Positions 18,186 through 27,986 are shown, counted from the stretch's first letter. The stretch: 64,000 bases of DNA from Sutcliffiella sp. FSL R7-0096 (GCF_038595065.1 NZ_CP152003.1:3018001-3082000); one strand, 5' to 3'. Notes: generated by a model from the letters alone, not told the origin. Translations and numbers: made by a program.

Positions 18186-18893
18186 TTCAAATCGATTCCA
18201 AGTTAAAACATCATCAAGAGGAAGACGTGTTTTCTCAAAACCAGCTTTGGATCCTTTACCTAGAGAGATTAACATAATGGCCTCATAGTTTTCTGGAACA
18301 TTGAATGCTTTTAAGAATTGCGCTTCGTCATAACCGCCCATTGGTACTGTATCATAGCCTTTGGCTTTTGCTGCCAGCATTAATTGCATAGCGACAAGTC
18401 CACCATCAATATGAGCAATTTTCGCTAAGCGTTCTTTTGAAAAGTTCCCGTAACCATCAAGAATGCTGTTAACATACATGTCTTTAACGTCTTCAGGCAT
18501 TCTTCCCTTTTCGGCAATTGCACTATAGATACGGTCCGCATTTTTGTAAGCTTCTCGGTCTCCAAGCACAGCAATGACAACGGAAGCTTCTACAATTTGT
18601 TGCTGATTATTGGCGATTGGCAACAAACGCTCTTTTTCTTTTTGATCTTCAATAACTAAAAATCTCCATGGTTGAAGATTGCTAGATGATGGTGCTAACG
18701 TAGCTATTTCTAAAATTTCAAGGATTTCACTTTTATCCATTTTGAATGCAGGATCATATTGACGCACTGAACGGCGTTCTTTTGCGACTGTCAGAAAGTC
18801 TGTATTCTCTAACTGCTTTGGAGCTTCTTTCGTTGTATCGATTTCTTTTACTTTATTTAAATACTCTTCTTTGCTCATCGAATTATTAGACAT
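18183..18893 (-). CDS. Nitroreductase family NAD(P)H-dependent oxidoreductase
   Basis: About 236 residues of the FMN-dependent nitroreductase fold. AKERRSVRQYDP near residue 34 is the FMN-phosphate binding start and LATLAPSSSNLQPWRFLVI near 64 is the family signature; GLVAMQLMLAAKAKGYDTVPM binds flavin near the C-terminus. ATG 18893 has AAAGGGG 7 nt upstream. It is probably controlled by the divergently named Rrf2 protein next door through the palindromes in its promoter. Confidence 0.9.
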   Translation of the reverse strand: MSNNSMSKEEYLNKVKEIDTTKEAPKQLENTDFLTVAKERRSVRQYDPAFKMDKSEILEILEIATLAPSSSNLQPWRFLVIEDQKEKERLLPIANNQQQIVEASVVIAVLGDREAYKNADRIYSAIAEKGRMPEDVKDMYVNSILDGYGNFSKERLAKIAHIDGGLVAMQLMLAAKAKGYDTVPMGGYDEAQFLKAFNVPENYEAIMLISLGKGSKAGFEKTRLPLDDVLTWNRFE

Positions 18894-18925
18894 AATCATT
18901 CCCCTTTAACTGTATTTTCTACAAG

Positions 18926-18958
18926 AACAGTATAATTTGTTAACTGTTCTTTTGTCAA
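18926..18958 (-). promoter_or_regulatory. Promoter with embedded operator upstream of nitroreductase
   Basis: TTGACA (18953-18958) and TATACT (18929-18934) are separated by 18 bp on the minus strand. An inverted repeat AACAGT..ACTGTT (18926-18948) covers the -10 and spacer, and further TTAACTGT/ACAGTTAA half-sites lie on both sides. This fits repression by the neighbouring Rrf2 regulator. Confidence 0.7.
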
Positions 18959-18977
18959 CTACAGTTAAACAACAAAA

Positions 18978-19012
18978 AATAAAAAAGCGAAACAGCAATG
19001 CTTCGCTTTTTC
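18978..19012 (-). terminator. Terminator of the Rrf2 gene
   Basis: AAAAAGCGAA and TTTCGCTTTTTT pair on the minus strand, followed by TATTTTTTG. The hairpin begins at the Rrf2 stop codon. Confidence 0.8.
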
Positions 19013-19424
19013 ATCGTTTCATTAAATCAGCTATGGTCTTTTGTTCCAAACCAGCTACGACCCAACCTTCCATCTCATCACGGAGTGTACAGAGGGATTC
19101 GCGCGTAGTAGCAGCAAAGCATTCTTTACTTTCTACATTAAAAAATCCTTTAGGAAATGTTTCTGCTTTCATTGCATCATATACTTCGGACAATTTTATT
19201 TCACTAGGGTCTTTCACAAGAAAATACCCACCGTCACGGCCTTCTTTAGCCTGTATTAACTCGGTTTTGACGAGATGTCTTAAGATTTTTCTCAAAAAGA
19301 CAGATTTAGAATTAAGCTTCTCTGCCAATTCTCCGCTCGGACATCGGCCTTCATTATTAGCAAGCACCACGAGTGCCTGAATGGCCATACTGAACCACTT
19401 TGTACTCGTTACCTTTTCACTCAT
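19011..19424 (-). CDS. Rrf2 family transcriptional regulator
   Basis: 137 residues with an N-terminal winged helix: FSMAIQALVVLANNEGRCPSGELAEKLNSKSVFLRKILRHL is arranged as in Rrf2 proteins, followed by the wing KEGRDGGYFLVKDPSEI. One Cys (EGRCPSGE), one in KECFAATTRE and one in SLCTLRDE could sense redox or a metal cluster, but spacing is not that of IscR. It precedes the nitroreductase gene in the same direction, with the operator between them. Confidence 0.88.
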   Translation of the reverse strand: MSEKVTSTKWFSMAIQALVVLANNEGRCPSGELAEKLNSKSVFLRKILRHLVKTELIQAKEGRDGGYFLVKDPSEIKLSEVYDAMKAETFPKGFFNVESKECFAATTRESLCTLRDEMEGWVVAGLEQKTIADLMKR

Positions 19425-20081
19425 TGTTTCACCTCTTCATCTACCCTTTATTCTGAAACATCTCCCATAAAAAGTCAAAGTGTTTAGGAAGTGGGTAGAT
19501 GACAAGGGATACAAAAGTCGATTAGTTTATTCAATTATCGCTCCCAGATAATTCTCTGCCTCAACAGTAACCATTAGGGTAATTCACTTTTCTGCCAAAG
19601 TGTTGTAAGTCTTTCAATGTCACCATATTCATTTAAACCAACTCAAATCTTCTCCGCAAATGGAATCAACTGATATAATGCTACGCGAAATCCTATAATA
19701 CTGGCTTACATTTTGGATGGATGGTTTCTTTTACTAAAAAACAAGTAAATGTAAACTACTATAAATCCTAAAGGCCTCGCAGCTCGAAGATCCTTCCTTT
19801 GTAACTAGAGAAAAAATTGGACCGATGTGTTTGCTGATCATAAAGTAAATTATATGGTCTACTATCTAATTAATACCAATTATTACAAAATGGCTTATCT
19901 TATTCGAAGAAAACTTTTCCATTCCAAAAGAGAAATTAATATAGGAGTGCTCCCTTACACATAACTATCATCAGTAGGATTTATTGCATAATTAAAAGGA
20001 ACATGACTAAAAATACAATAGAATTACTATTTCTAAGTTAAATTGACCAAATGACATTCCAGGAAAAAGAGAGGATTTAAA
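19425..20081. other. Intergenic region without a recognisable gene
   Basis: About 650 bp, AT-rich, stops in all frames. It must hold the promoters of the divergent Rrf2 gene and ger operon. The ger promoter is expected to be sigma-G dependent, but I could not place it with certainty. Confidence 0.4.
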
Positions 20082-21566
20082 TTGCTAACGGAAATAAAGG
20101 ATATGGATCATTTTAAAGAATTATCAGGAAGATCTTATGATTTTAAAACGACAACTATTTCTCTCTCCAATCAAGACATTAGTATATCCTATTTCAATAC
20201 TCTAATTGATGAAAAAATTCTTCAGCAACAAGTAATTCATGCAATACAAAACCGCGCTTTGGATTCTGAACTAAAAAAATTGGAGGACTTGTTAACCTGG
20301 ATTTCGGTTGACGATATAGAGATTACTGATAAGTTCCAGGATATACAATCAAAAGTACTTAAAGGATATGCAGCCATCCATTTCAATAATAACCATATAG
20401 ACAAGTATGTTTTAGTTAACATGTCTACCAAAAAAGGGATGCGCGAAACTAATGATACTGAAAATGAATTTAGTGTTGTTGGTCCAAAAGTAGGGTTCGT
20501 AGAAGATATTAGTACTAACATACGTTTGCTGAGAGCTCAAATAAACATTCCAAATTTGATTGTAAAGGACTTTACTATTGGTACAGTGTCCAAAACCAAA
20601 GTCGCAATTATTTATATAGAAGGAGTAACAAATAAGCAATATATTGAGACTGTTGAACAACGGCTATGCGATATGGATTTTGATGTTGTGTTTGATTCAT
20701 CTCAGCTGGAGCAAATTATTTCAGACAATTCTAAGTCTCCTTTCCCAATATTCCTCTCAACAGAACGGAGAGATCGTGTAGTATATTCACTGATCAGTGG
20801 ACAGGTAGCCATAACATGTGAGGGTTCCCCCTATTTTGTTACTGGGCCTTCAAGCATATTTGATTCTTTCATCTCCCCGGAGGACTATTATTTACCCTGG
20901 GTTTTAGGATCATTTTTTCGAATAATCCGTATTCTCGGAGTGCTTTTCTCTTTATTTGCCTCATCAATGTATTTAGTTTTAACTACTTATCATTACGAAG
21001 TCATTCCAATGGATTTGCTTGGTCCACTTATCTTTTCTAGGCAGGACGTTCCTTTTCCGCCTGTAATTGAAGTTTTATTTTTAGAGGTAACAATCGAGTT
21101 CCTTCGAGAAGCAGGTGCAAGATTACCTACTAAAATCAGCCAAACATTGGGTATTGTAGGTGGCGTTATACTTGGTCAAGCAGCGGTTGAAGCAGGATTA
21201 ACAAGTAATATCCTCATTATTATTACTGCTCTATCTGCGTTAGCTTCGTTTACGACTCCCTTATTTAAGATGTCTAACACCATTCGTTTTCTACGCTTTC
21301 CAATTATTATCCTTTCGTCACTATGGGGAGGAATTGGAATGTTTATTGGCATAACCTTCATTCTCGTCCATCTAACTCAATTAAAATCATTGGGTGCTCC
21401 CTACACCGTTCCTTTATTTCCACTAAGAATGAATGATTGGGGGGATAGTTTTATACGTTCTTCTTATAAAAATCTGAATAAAAGACCAGGGTATTTAAGA
21501 TCTAGCTCTATTTTAAGATACGTTATTAATACAGATAAATTAAAAAAGGACTTTACTAATGAATAG
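20082..21566 (+). CDS. Spore germination protein, GerA/GerKA family (A subunit)
   Basis: 494 residues. A cytoplasmic N-terminal domain (about 1-250) precedes five or so membrane helices, as in GerAA/GerBA/GerKA. Family blocks include FPIFLSTERRDRVVYSLISGQVAI near 225, GPSSIFDSFISPEDYY near 253, and PFPPVIEVLFLEVTIEFLREAGARLP near 325. TTG at 20082 follows AGAGAGG. It heads a three-gene nutrient-receptor operon with subunit order A-C-B. The germinant cannot be told from sequence. Confidence 0.95.
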   Translation: MLTEIKDMDHFKELSGRSYDFKTTTISLSNQDISISYFNTLIDEKILQQQVIHAIQNRALDSELKKLEDLLTWISVDDIEITDKFQDIQSKVLKGYAAIHFNNNHIDKYVLVNMSTKKGMRETNDTENEFSVVGPKVGFVEDISTNIRLLRAQINIPNLIVKDFTIGTVSKTKVAIIYIEGVTNKQYIETVEQRLCDMDFDVVFDSSQLEQIISDNSKSPFPIFLSTERRDRVVYSLISGQVAITCEGSPYFVTGPSSIFDSFISPEDYYLPWVLGSFFRIIRILGVLFSLFASSMYLVLTTYHYEVIPMDLLGPLIFSRQDVPFPPVIEVLFLEVTIEFLREAGARLPTKISQTLGIVGGVILGQAAVEAGLTSNILIIITALSALASFTTPLFKMSNTIRFLRFPIIILSSLWGGIGMFIGITFILVHLTQLKSLGAPYTVPLFPLRMNDWGDSFIRSSYKNLNKRPGYLRSSSILRYVINTDKLKKDFTNE

Positions 21567-22680
21567 AAGGAGTAAGCCAACTATGGCTAAGACTACATTT
21601 ATTACTTTGATGATCGTTTTGAGCACATGTTTACCTGGTTGTATTCCCAAGCAGAAAGTGGTTGATGATATTGAACTCCCCCAAATCCTTAGTATTGATA
21701 TTGATGGAAAAAGCTATAAGGGGGCGGTTCTCATTCCTCGCTATAAGGCAATGGGGGATACAGAATTCAAACTGATAGATACTGTTTCCAGTTCTAATTA
21801 TGATCTCATTCCAAGAATAAGCCGTAGGACAAAACATCAAGTTGAAAAAGGTCAATTGGGAATGGTGTTATTAGGAAATGACTATTCAGAAAAGGGAATT
21901 GGAGATCAATTACAAAGTTTGACTCGAGATCCAAAAATCCCTTCAATGCTTCAACTCGGAGTAGCAGAGGGTAACGCAGCAGAATTATTGGATATAATAC
22001 AAAATTCAGGAGAGCCCTTTTTTTTATCCTATATGGTCGAACAAAATATTAAAAACGGTAATCTACCGAAGATGAATCTACATGAAGCATTAATCAATTA
22101 TTATGGAGAAGGACGCGATATGTTCCTTCCATTTTTTAAGGAGGAACAAGGAGAAGTAAAGATTGATGGGTTAGCTTTATTTAAAAAGGATAAGAAGATA
22201 ATTAATATTAACAATGAAGAAGCATTTTTACTAAATTTGCTTCTTAAAAACTCTAAAATTGGGAGTTATATGGTTCCAGGTACAGAAGAATCATTAAATG
22301 AAGGTCATGAGAAGCAAATTTTAATTCATATTAACAAATCAAAAGTGTCTAAGAATGTAAAAATGGAAGAATTCCCTCCCTCCATTTCCATCCGATTAGA
22401 AATGAATGTCAGAGTGGAGGAAATCCCAGATTTAGCCGAATTAAAGTCAAAGGATAAGGTAGCTAAACTCGAAAAAAAAATGGAACTCCATTTTGAAAAA
22501 GAAATTCAAAAATTACTATCTTCTTTACAGGAAAATAATGTGGATCCTGTCGGTTTCGGGGACTTAATTAAACATAAATCTAAGGATTTGAATTCTAAAG
22601 AACTAAATGAAATGTATCCAGAAATCAATACACATTTACGTGTTAACGTCACAATAAATCAATCAGGAACTACAGAATAA
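21559..22680 (+). CDS. Spore germination lipoprotein, GerAC/GerKC family (C subunit)
   Basis: 373 residues with a signal peptide and lipobox LPGC (Cys at about residue 28), so it should be lipidated in the spore inner membrane. The body follows the GerAC three-domain pattern, ending with INTHLRVNVTINQSGTTE. Its start overlaps the A-subunit end by 8 bp. At 373 residues it is of usual length. Confidence 0.93.
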   Translation: MNRRSKPTMAKTTFITLMIVLSTCLPGCIPKQKVVDDIELPQILSIDIDGKSYKGAVLIPRYKAMGDTEFKLIDTVSSSNYDLIPRISRRTKHQVEKGQLGMVLLGNDYSEKGIGDQLQSLTRDPKIPSMLQLGVAEGNAAELLDIIQNSGEPFFLSYMVEQNIKNGNLPKMNLHEALINYYGEGRDMFLPFFKEEQGEVKIDGLALFKKDKKIININNEEAFLLNLLLKNSKIGSYMVPGTEESLNEGHEKQILIHINKSKVSKNVKMEEFPPSISIRLEMNVRVEEIPDLAELKSKDKVAKLEKKMELHFEKEIQKLLSSLQENNVDPVGFGDLIKHKSKDLNSKELNEMYPEINTHLRVNVTINQSGTTE

Positions 22681-22713
22681 ATCAGTTGATACTAAAAGGG
22701 AGATCGATTATTT

Positions 22714-23799
22714 ATGAAGAATCCGATTGATGAAAAATATAAAATATCACCATTCTTCATTGTATTTTTAATATATGTCAGCATGGTCGGTGTAGGTATA
22801 TTGAACTTCCAACACAACCTTGTCAAAAGAATGGGAAATGAATCTTGGATGACTGTCCTTCTGTTGGGAATAAGTATTCACTTGATTATCTGGATGATCT
22901 ACAAGATTCTACTCCTAAAACAAGAAGGGATTGATATTACCCATATTAATACTTTATGTTTTGGAAAAATACTTGGGAGTACAATAAATGTAGCAATTAT
23001 TCTTTATTTTTACATAGGGGTTTTTATTGAATTTCGTGCCTATAATGAGGTTGTTCAAGTTTGGGTCTTTCCAGAAATGAATACGTTACTTATGGGGATC
23101 GTATTATTATTACTTATATATTATACGGTATCTGGAGGGTTTCGAAGCGTTACCGGACTTAGTTTCTGGGGAATGGTGATTTCATATTTAATAGTCATTC
23201 CGTTCATACTTTTGCTACTCCCCCATCTCCATCCACGGAACCTCATGTCATTCAATGACCATTCAATGCCCGAATTCCTCTCCTCGTTCAAGAGCACACT
23301 TTATTTATTCATGGGGTTTGAAGCGATCCTTGTCTATTACCCTTTTATAAAAACTCCAGAAAGATCGCAAAAATGGGCACATCTCACTGTGCTATTTATA
23401 ACCTCTTTCTATTTGTTAACAACGCTCATAACGTTGATGTTTTTCGGTGTAGACTATAATCTTCATCTTCTATGGCCGACGCTCACTATGCTTAAAATCA
23501 TACAAGTACCTATTCTGCAAAGATTAGAATATTTAGCGATATCGGTTTGGTTGATCAAAATTTTGGCAAACATTTCTCTCGGGCTTTGGGTAGCGAGCCG
23601 AGGAATGATGAACGCCTTCAATACTAAGCGGCGTACAAGCCTCTTGATTTTTCTCATTGGAATGCTGATTGCAGGTCTATTCGTAAAGGATTACAAGAGT
23701 ATTCGCCTGTTAACAGATTATCATTCAACTATGGGAATGTATTTTCTTTATATCTATATTCCTATCATGTTTTTCATTACACGATTAAAGAAATTTTAG
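22714..23799 (+). CDS. Spore germination protein, GerAB/GerKB family (B subunit)
   Basis: 361 residues with ten hydrophobic helices and the amino-acid permease-like fold of GerAB. Helix 1 begins KISPFFIVFLIYVSMVGVGI and YTVSGGFRSVTGLSFWGMVI lies near residue 130. It probably binds the germinant. Third gene of the operon, 33 bp after the C subunit. Confidence 0.94.
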   Translation: MKNPIDEKYKISPFFIVFLIYVSMVGVGILNFQHNLVKRMGNESWMTVLLLGISIHLIIWMIYKILLLKQEGIDITHINTLCFGKILGSTINVAIILYFYIGVFIEFRAYNEVVQVWVFPEMNTLLMGIVLLLLIYYTVSGGFRSVTGLSFWGMVISYLIVIPFILLLLPHLHPRNLMSFNDHSMPEFLSSFKSTLYLFMGFEAILVYYPFIKTPERSQKWAHLTVLFITSFYLLTTLITLMFFGVDYNLHLLWPTLTMLKIIQVPILQRLEYLAISVWLIKILANISLGLWVASRGMMNAFNTKRRTSLLIFLIGMLIAGLFVKDYKSIRLLTDYHSTMGMYFLYIYIPIMFFITRLKKF

Positions 23800-23982
23800 C
23801 TCCCAACATAATGATTCGCTATTGCTGATTAGTTCTTACCTGCGAACGCATAAACCATGTCTCGAAGATATTTTGCAAGATGTACTTATTCTAGCTTTAG
23901 TTTGATAAACATCAGTCTCAGTCACCTCGACTGTGAGGAGATCACCCGAGCAAGATGATTACATGTTAATTTATATGATGGA

Positions 23983-24027
23983 TTGACTCGGCAAACTATG
24001 CTTTTGCTGAGTCAAGCATCTATTTTT
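23983..24027 (+). terminator. Terminator candidate downstream of ger operon
   Basis: TTGACTCGGCAAA and TTTTGCTGAGTCAA form a 13-bp stem with one mismatch, followed by GCATCTATTTTTG. It lies 185 bp past the last ger gene; the rest of 23800-24222 shows nothing else I can support. Confidence 0.6.
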
Positions 24028-24222
24028 GAACAACTGTGTACCATTTGAAGCAATTAGGAAGTATAAATTACAACTTATCTGTCTGACCTAATTGGTTTAA
24101 TATAATAAAATCTAGTTGTTCAATATTGTTAACGAATAGTAGGTATGTTAAAAAATTCCACTTGCGAATACGGGAGTTTTACCACGGAAGGATTAAATTC
24201 TGTTTGGATAGGTGCAACCCCT

Positions 24223-24669
24223 TTAATTATCTTTACCGGCTGTATTTCCCATTGCAATTGATATTCTGTTCCAACTATTGATCTGATTTATAATCAATAC
24301 TAGATCAACATATTGTTTCTCATCAAAATGTTCCCGGACACGACTGTATAGGTTATTCGGTACTTTTTTGGTTGGAATTAGAGTGATGTGTTCGGTAAGT
24401 TCTAGGGCTACTTTTTCTTTCGGCGAATAAAATTCGCATTCTTCCCAAGCGTTCAGGCAATAAATTCGCTGTTCAGTTTCTCCCATTTTCCTAGCATCGG
24501 ATGTATGCATGTTAATGCAGAATGCACACCCATTAATTTGAGAAGCACGGATCTTTATAAGCTCCCGAAGTTTGCGTTCAATCTTTGTATTTTTTGTATA
24601 TTTCTCCATATCCATCATAATTTTCATAGCATCAGCAGCAACTTCATAATAGGCAACTCTTTGAGTCAT
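24223..24669 (-). CDS. AhpD-like carboxymuconolactone decarboxylase family protein
   Basis: 148 residues of the CMD/AhpD fold with the redox pair CAFC in INGCAFCINMHTSDARKMGE near residue 48, the alkylhydroperoxidase-like motif, followed by EKVALELTEHITLI. ATG at 24669 (MTQRVAYYE) is chosen because GGGAGATGGCTT precedes it; the longer upstream frame has no such site and no homology that I recognise. Probably a peroxide-defence or thiol-redox protein; substrate unknown. Confidence 0.87.
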   Translation of the reverse strand: MTQRVAYYEVAADAMKIMMDMEKYTKNTKIERKLRELIKIRASQINGCAFCINMHTSDARKMGETEQRIYCLNAWEECEFYSPKEKVALELTEHITLIPTKKVPNNLYSRVREHFDEKQYVDLVLIINQINSWNRISIAMGNTAGKDN

Positions 24670-25061
24670 AAGCCATCTCCCTTTAGAATTATTTAACTGT
24701 ATTCTCCCCAATGTATGGGAGTAATAAAGTATGAATCTTAAACTTTGATACACATAATTGGATTTTTCATTCATCCTAAATAGAATTTAATTTATCGAAC
24801 GTTCAATTATAGATGTTTTCAAACATCTCTTTATCTAGACATTTTTTTCATAGGATAGGTTTATATGTGAACAATGATGTGAATGAATTTAGAATATTTC
24901 AAAACATAGCTGGCGATAAGCGTAATGAAAATGTTAAGAATAATGAGAGCAAAATGCAAAAGGAAAAAGAATTTTCCTGGGTAACCTCAAAGAAAACTTT
25001 GTATTACTCTCCCTCTCCTCACCGGTATCTTGGAACGTCTTAAACAGCACTAAGTTCAGAT
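24670..25061. other. Intergenic gap
   Basis: About 390 bp without a credible gene. A short plus-strand frame at 24813-25043 lacks a ribosome site and family features and is not called. Confidence 0.4.
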
Positions 25062-25091
25062 AAAAAAAAGACTGATCCGGTCTCTTTTTTT
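25062..25091 (-). terminator. Terminator of the TetR gene
   Basis: AAAGAGACC and GGTC..CTTTTTTTT-type arms form a short strong stem flanked by A and T runs on both sides, so it could act in both directions. It lies 26 bp past the TetR stop. Confidence 0.75.
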
Positions 25092-25116
25092 CGAAAATAA
25101 TTGTAAAAATGGATGT

Positions 25117-25698
25117 CTATCGGAATAGTGTGGACTTAATCTGTTTAATAACAGATTCTAAATAAGACTTATCTTGAAACAATCGACTTAATGCTAAGGA
25201 TCCTTCCAAAGAACAGAGAATATAGATAGCTAATTGTTGATCATCTAAGTCATTGTCTATGTCTTTCTGTTTTTGTCCATATTCAATAATTCTCTGAATT
25301 AGATTTAATATTCCGGAGAAGCCATCTTTTATGGAATCCTCAAAATCCACTTTCGAATCATCTGCTTCTATGGCAGCATTCATTAGTGGACACCCTCCTA
25401 CTACTATATTATTTTCGTACAATGAACAAAAGATGGATATAAAAGCGTCAAGCTGTTCATAGGCTGTGTCTTTTGATGCAACTGCTTCATAGTATTTTTC
25501 TTTTAATAAGTTTTTTGAATGCGAAAAAGATTCTTTTGCCAATGTATCTTTGTTTTCAAAATGATTATATATCCCACCTTTTTTAAGGCCAGTCGCATTC
25601 ATAATATCTGAAATTGAGGTCATTTTATAACCAGTTATGTTAAACAATACAGATGACTTTTCTATGATGTGTGTTCTAGTTTTTTTTCCTTTATTCAA
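25117..25698 (-). CDS. TetR family transcriptional regulator
   Basis: 193 residues. The N-terminal helix-turn-helix is clear (TRTHIIEKSSVLFNITGYKM, then SISDIMNATGLKKGGIYNHF) and the C-terminal ligand domain resembles the LmrA/YxaF group (VGGCPLMNAAIEADDS). TTG at 25698 follows GGAGGAAGTGGTATT. No obvious target gene sits in the same operon; a near-palindrome directly upstream suggests autoregulation. Confidence 0.9.
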   Translation of the reverse strand: MNKGKKTRTHIIEKSSVLFNITGYKMTSISDIMNATGLKKGGIYNHFENKDTLAKESFSHSKNLLKEKYYEAVASKDTAYEQLDAFISIFCSLYENNIVVGGCPLMNAAIEADDSKVDFEDSIKDGFSGILNLIQRIIEYGQKQKDIDNDLDDQQLAIYILCSLEGSLALSRLFQDKSYLESVIKQIKSTLFR

Positions 25699-25713
25699 AA
25701 TACCACTTCCTCC

Positions 25714-25738
25714 AAAAAAAGAACAATCGGTCTTTTTT
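25714..25738. promoter_or_regulatory. Near-palindromic operator candidate upstream of tetR
   Basis: AAAAAAAGAAC and GGTCTTTTTT flank AATC, giving AAAGA(A/C)C-type arms around a small centre, 16 bp before the TTG start. Position and symmetry fit a TetR autoregulatory site. Confidence 0.5.
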
Positions 25739-25909
25739 AATGATATTACTTAGGCATACTTGTGTCAAGTATCAGCAGTGTGCAACATAGGAGAATAGTG
25801 TTTCACCTGGCAGAACTTGCGACCTTTATTTGATTGGGAATAATTGGTCCTAGCCCGCCATTACCTTTATAGTCAGATTTTGACCTTTTCACTCAACCTC
25901 AATAAGAAA

Positions 25910-25950
25910 GGAAAGATCCCCTTCACCTAAATGGATAAAGGGGATCTTTG
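25910..25950 (-). terminator. Terminator of the CBO0543-family gene
   Basis: AAAGATCCCCTT and AAGGGGATCTTT form a perfect 12-bp stem with a 14-nt loop. The gap 25739-26023 holds nothing else recognisable. Confidence 0.7.
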
Positions 25951-26023
25951 TGAAAATTTTAGAAAACGGAAATAGGTTAAGTTGCTTCAATCAATATCAA
26001 GACATACAGATAAGAACCGGCAC

Positions 26024-26536
26024 TTATTTCATTTTACTTATGGGAACTTTGAATATCCATAACAACCCTATAGTTATCAATACTGCCAATACATAGGTCA
26101 GTAATGGTCTTTTATGATGAAGTCTTAATATGGGCAATGAATACAGATAAAAAAATATAGACCACTTTATATTCCAACCATTATGAAAGGTTATGAGGCC
26201 CGCTTTGTTGTTGATAAATTCAATGAGAGATAAAAATGCTGCCCAAAAAATAATCCAGGCACCTTGCTTGACCTTACCAGATGGATATCGACCTAGATAG
26301 ATAAGTACAATGCAAGGATAAAATATAAACATCACGATCATATTGTTCAAAGTATGATTAGGTATAAGAGAGGTAGGCTCGTATTGCCACAACGTGTAAT
26401 TATATGTTAGAAAATTATATAATAAATCAAGTAAGATGAAAAACAAGATGGTAGATTGGTACTTCTTCCAATTCCGCCAATCCCCCCATCGCCATGCAGC
26501 AAATATCCACAGGATTATTCGTATAATCATGAACAT
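26024..26536 (-). CDS. CBO0543 family integral membrane protein
   Basis: 170 residues, about five hydrophobic helices. IRIILWIFAAWRWGDWRNW at the start and DLLYNFLTYNYTLWQYEP near residue 37 are typical of a Firmicutes membrane family usually named CBO0543. The ATG has GGAGGGG 5 nt upstream. No function is known; single-gene transcription unit. Confidence 0.7.
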   Translation of the reverse strand: MFMIIRIILWIFAAWRWGDWRNWKKYQSTILFFILLDLLYNFLTYNYTLWQYEPTSLIPNHTLNNMIVMFIFYPCIVLIYLGRYPSGKVKQGAWIIFWAAFLSLIEFINNKAGLITFHNGWNIKWSIFFYLYSLPILRLHHKRPLLTYVLAVLITIGLLWIFKVPISKMK

Positions 26537-26663
26537 ATAATCCCCTCCTAATTAAAAAAATTACCTCTATTGTCTCAATATTTCCGATTTATATTACATT
26601 ATTAATAAATTGAAGGGCCTTTTACTCAATAGAATATAATATCGAGAGGTAGAGTTTGGTACT

Positions 26664-27020
26664 TCACAGATTATATATGATATACATCCGGTGCTTAATG
26701 TGGAGTAACCCGATTTTACACTCTAATTCTTCTTTTTCTTTTATATTTTCTTTCAATTGTTCCATTTCCAATTCAATTTCTTTATAATCTTCTAACACAC
26801 CTAAAAGTTGCAACTTCCACTTTCGACTTTTATAACTTTTCTGAAATTCACTTAAGTTTTTTAATGCTTTCTCCCATTGTTCGTCATCAATGTAGTCATG
26901 TAACTCATCAATTTTGTAGAAAAGCAATTCATCTTTTTCAGTTATCGTTACATTACTACATCCTGTTGTCATTAAAATTAGAATAATAATGATTCCGAAA
27001 GATCTACTTAGTACTACCAC
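26664..27020 (-). CDS. Putative lipoprotein, DUF4363-like
   Basis: 118 residues: signal peptide with lipobox TTGC (Cys near 21), then a charged helical domain (LFYKIDELHDYIDDEQWEKA, WKLQLLGVLEDYKEIELEM) like DUF4363. Such genes often accompany DUF421 membrane genes, and here a DUF421 gene is divergently adjacent. GTG 27020 lies 8 nt after AAGGAG. The C-terminus (HRMYIIYNL) departs from what I expect for the family and may be altered by a small indel. Confidence 0.7.
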   Translation of the reverse strand: MVVLSRSFGIIIILILMTTGCSNVTITEKDELLFYKIDELHDYIDDEQWEKALKNLSEFQKSYKSRKWKLQLLGVLEDYKEIELEMEQLKENIKEKEELECKIGLLHIKHRMYIIYNL

Positions 27021-27122
27021 AATAAACACTCCTTAAATATTTTTCCATTTTCAGTATGTTTAGTATTAGCTTTCCCAATAATGGAAAAGTATAATATTTT
27101 ATTGGAATTAGGAGTGAACTAG

Positions 27123-27986
27123 ATGAATGAATTAGGTCTTGTATTTATCCGAGGGCTTGCCGGATTTTTTTTATTGTTTATTTTAGCCCGAATTATGGGA
27201 AAGAAACATATTGTAGACATGACGTATTATGAATATATCGTTGGTATTGCTATCGGGGGAATAGCGGCTGAGTTAACTTTCGGTACGGAAGTAAGAATGT
27301 CAAATTTTATTTTTGGGATGATTATTTGGGCAACCCTACCGATGATTGTCTCTAAGATTGAATTAAAATCATTTCGCTTTCGTAAACTTACAGAAGGAAA
27401 GCCGACCGTTTTGATACAGAATGGAAAGGTATTTGAAGAAAATTTAAAAAAGGAAGATTTAACAGTCGATGAACTGATGATACACCTACGGCAAAAAGGT
27501 GCATTTAAACTATCTGAAATTGAAACAGCTATCATGGAGGTAAGTGGACAAATAAGTGTCATGAAAAAAACAAACAATCAACCCTTAACCCCAAAAGATG
27601 TCGGGTTGATAGTAGAACAAGAGCACCAGCCACGTATTGTAATCATTGATGGAAGTGTTATGGAAAAAAGTTTGAGTAGATACGGTTATACGAATGAATG
27701 GCTGTTGGGGGAAATCATGAAGCAGGGTGCAAAGGGTTTTTCAGATGTATTTTTGGCGCAAATTGATTCCATGGGAAATGTTTATGTTGACTTTTATAAC
27801 GATAAAGCAGATATGCCTAAAATTAAGCAAAAACTATTAGTAACGGCTAATATTAAGCAACTTCAGAGTAATTTAATGAATTTTTCCCTGCAAACAGAAA
27901 ATACGAAAGCAAAAGAAATGTACCAAACGCATGCCAAACAAATGGATAAGTTAATTGACGATATGTCCGTTTATTTAAAAGAGTAA
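27123..27986 (+). CDS. DUF421 domain membrane protein (YetF-like)
   Basis: 287 residues. Three N-terminal membrane helices (residues 5-80) are followed by two copies of the YetF alpha/beta domain; FRKLTEGKPTVLIQNGKVFE near 84 is the family hallmark. The C-terminal part is a charged helical extension. Divergent from the DUF4363-like gene, and the pair probably works together in the membrane or spore coat region; the role is unknown. Confidence 0.9.
   Translation: MNELGLVFIRGLAGFFLLFILARIMGKKHIVDMTYYEYIVGIAIGGIAAELTFGTEVRMSNFIFGMIIWATLPMIVSKIELKSFRFRKLTEGKPTVLIQNGKVFEENLKKEDLTVDELMIHLRQKGAFKLSEIETAIMEVSGQISVMKKTNNQPLTPKDVGLIVEQEHQPRIVIIDGSVMEKSLSRYGYTNEWLLGEIMKQGAKGFSDVFLAQIDSMGNVYVDFYNDKADMPKIKQKLLVTANIKQLQSNLMNFSLQTENTKAKEMYQTHAKQMDKLIDDMSVYLKE

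Noticed and set aside
24813-25043. 76-residue plus-strand ORF
   Set aside because: No ribosome site, no recognisable family and poor coding character.
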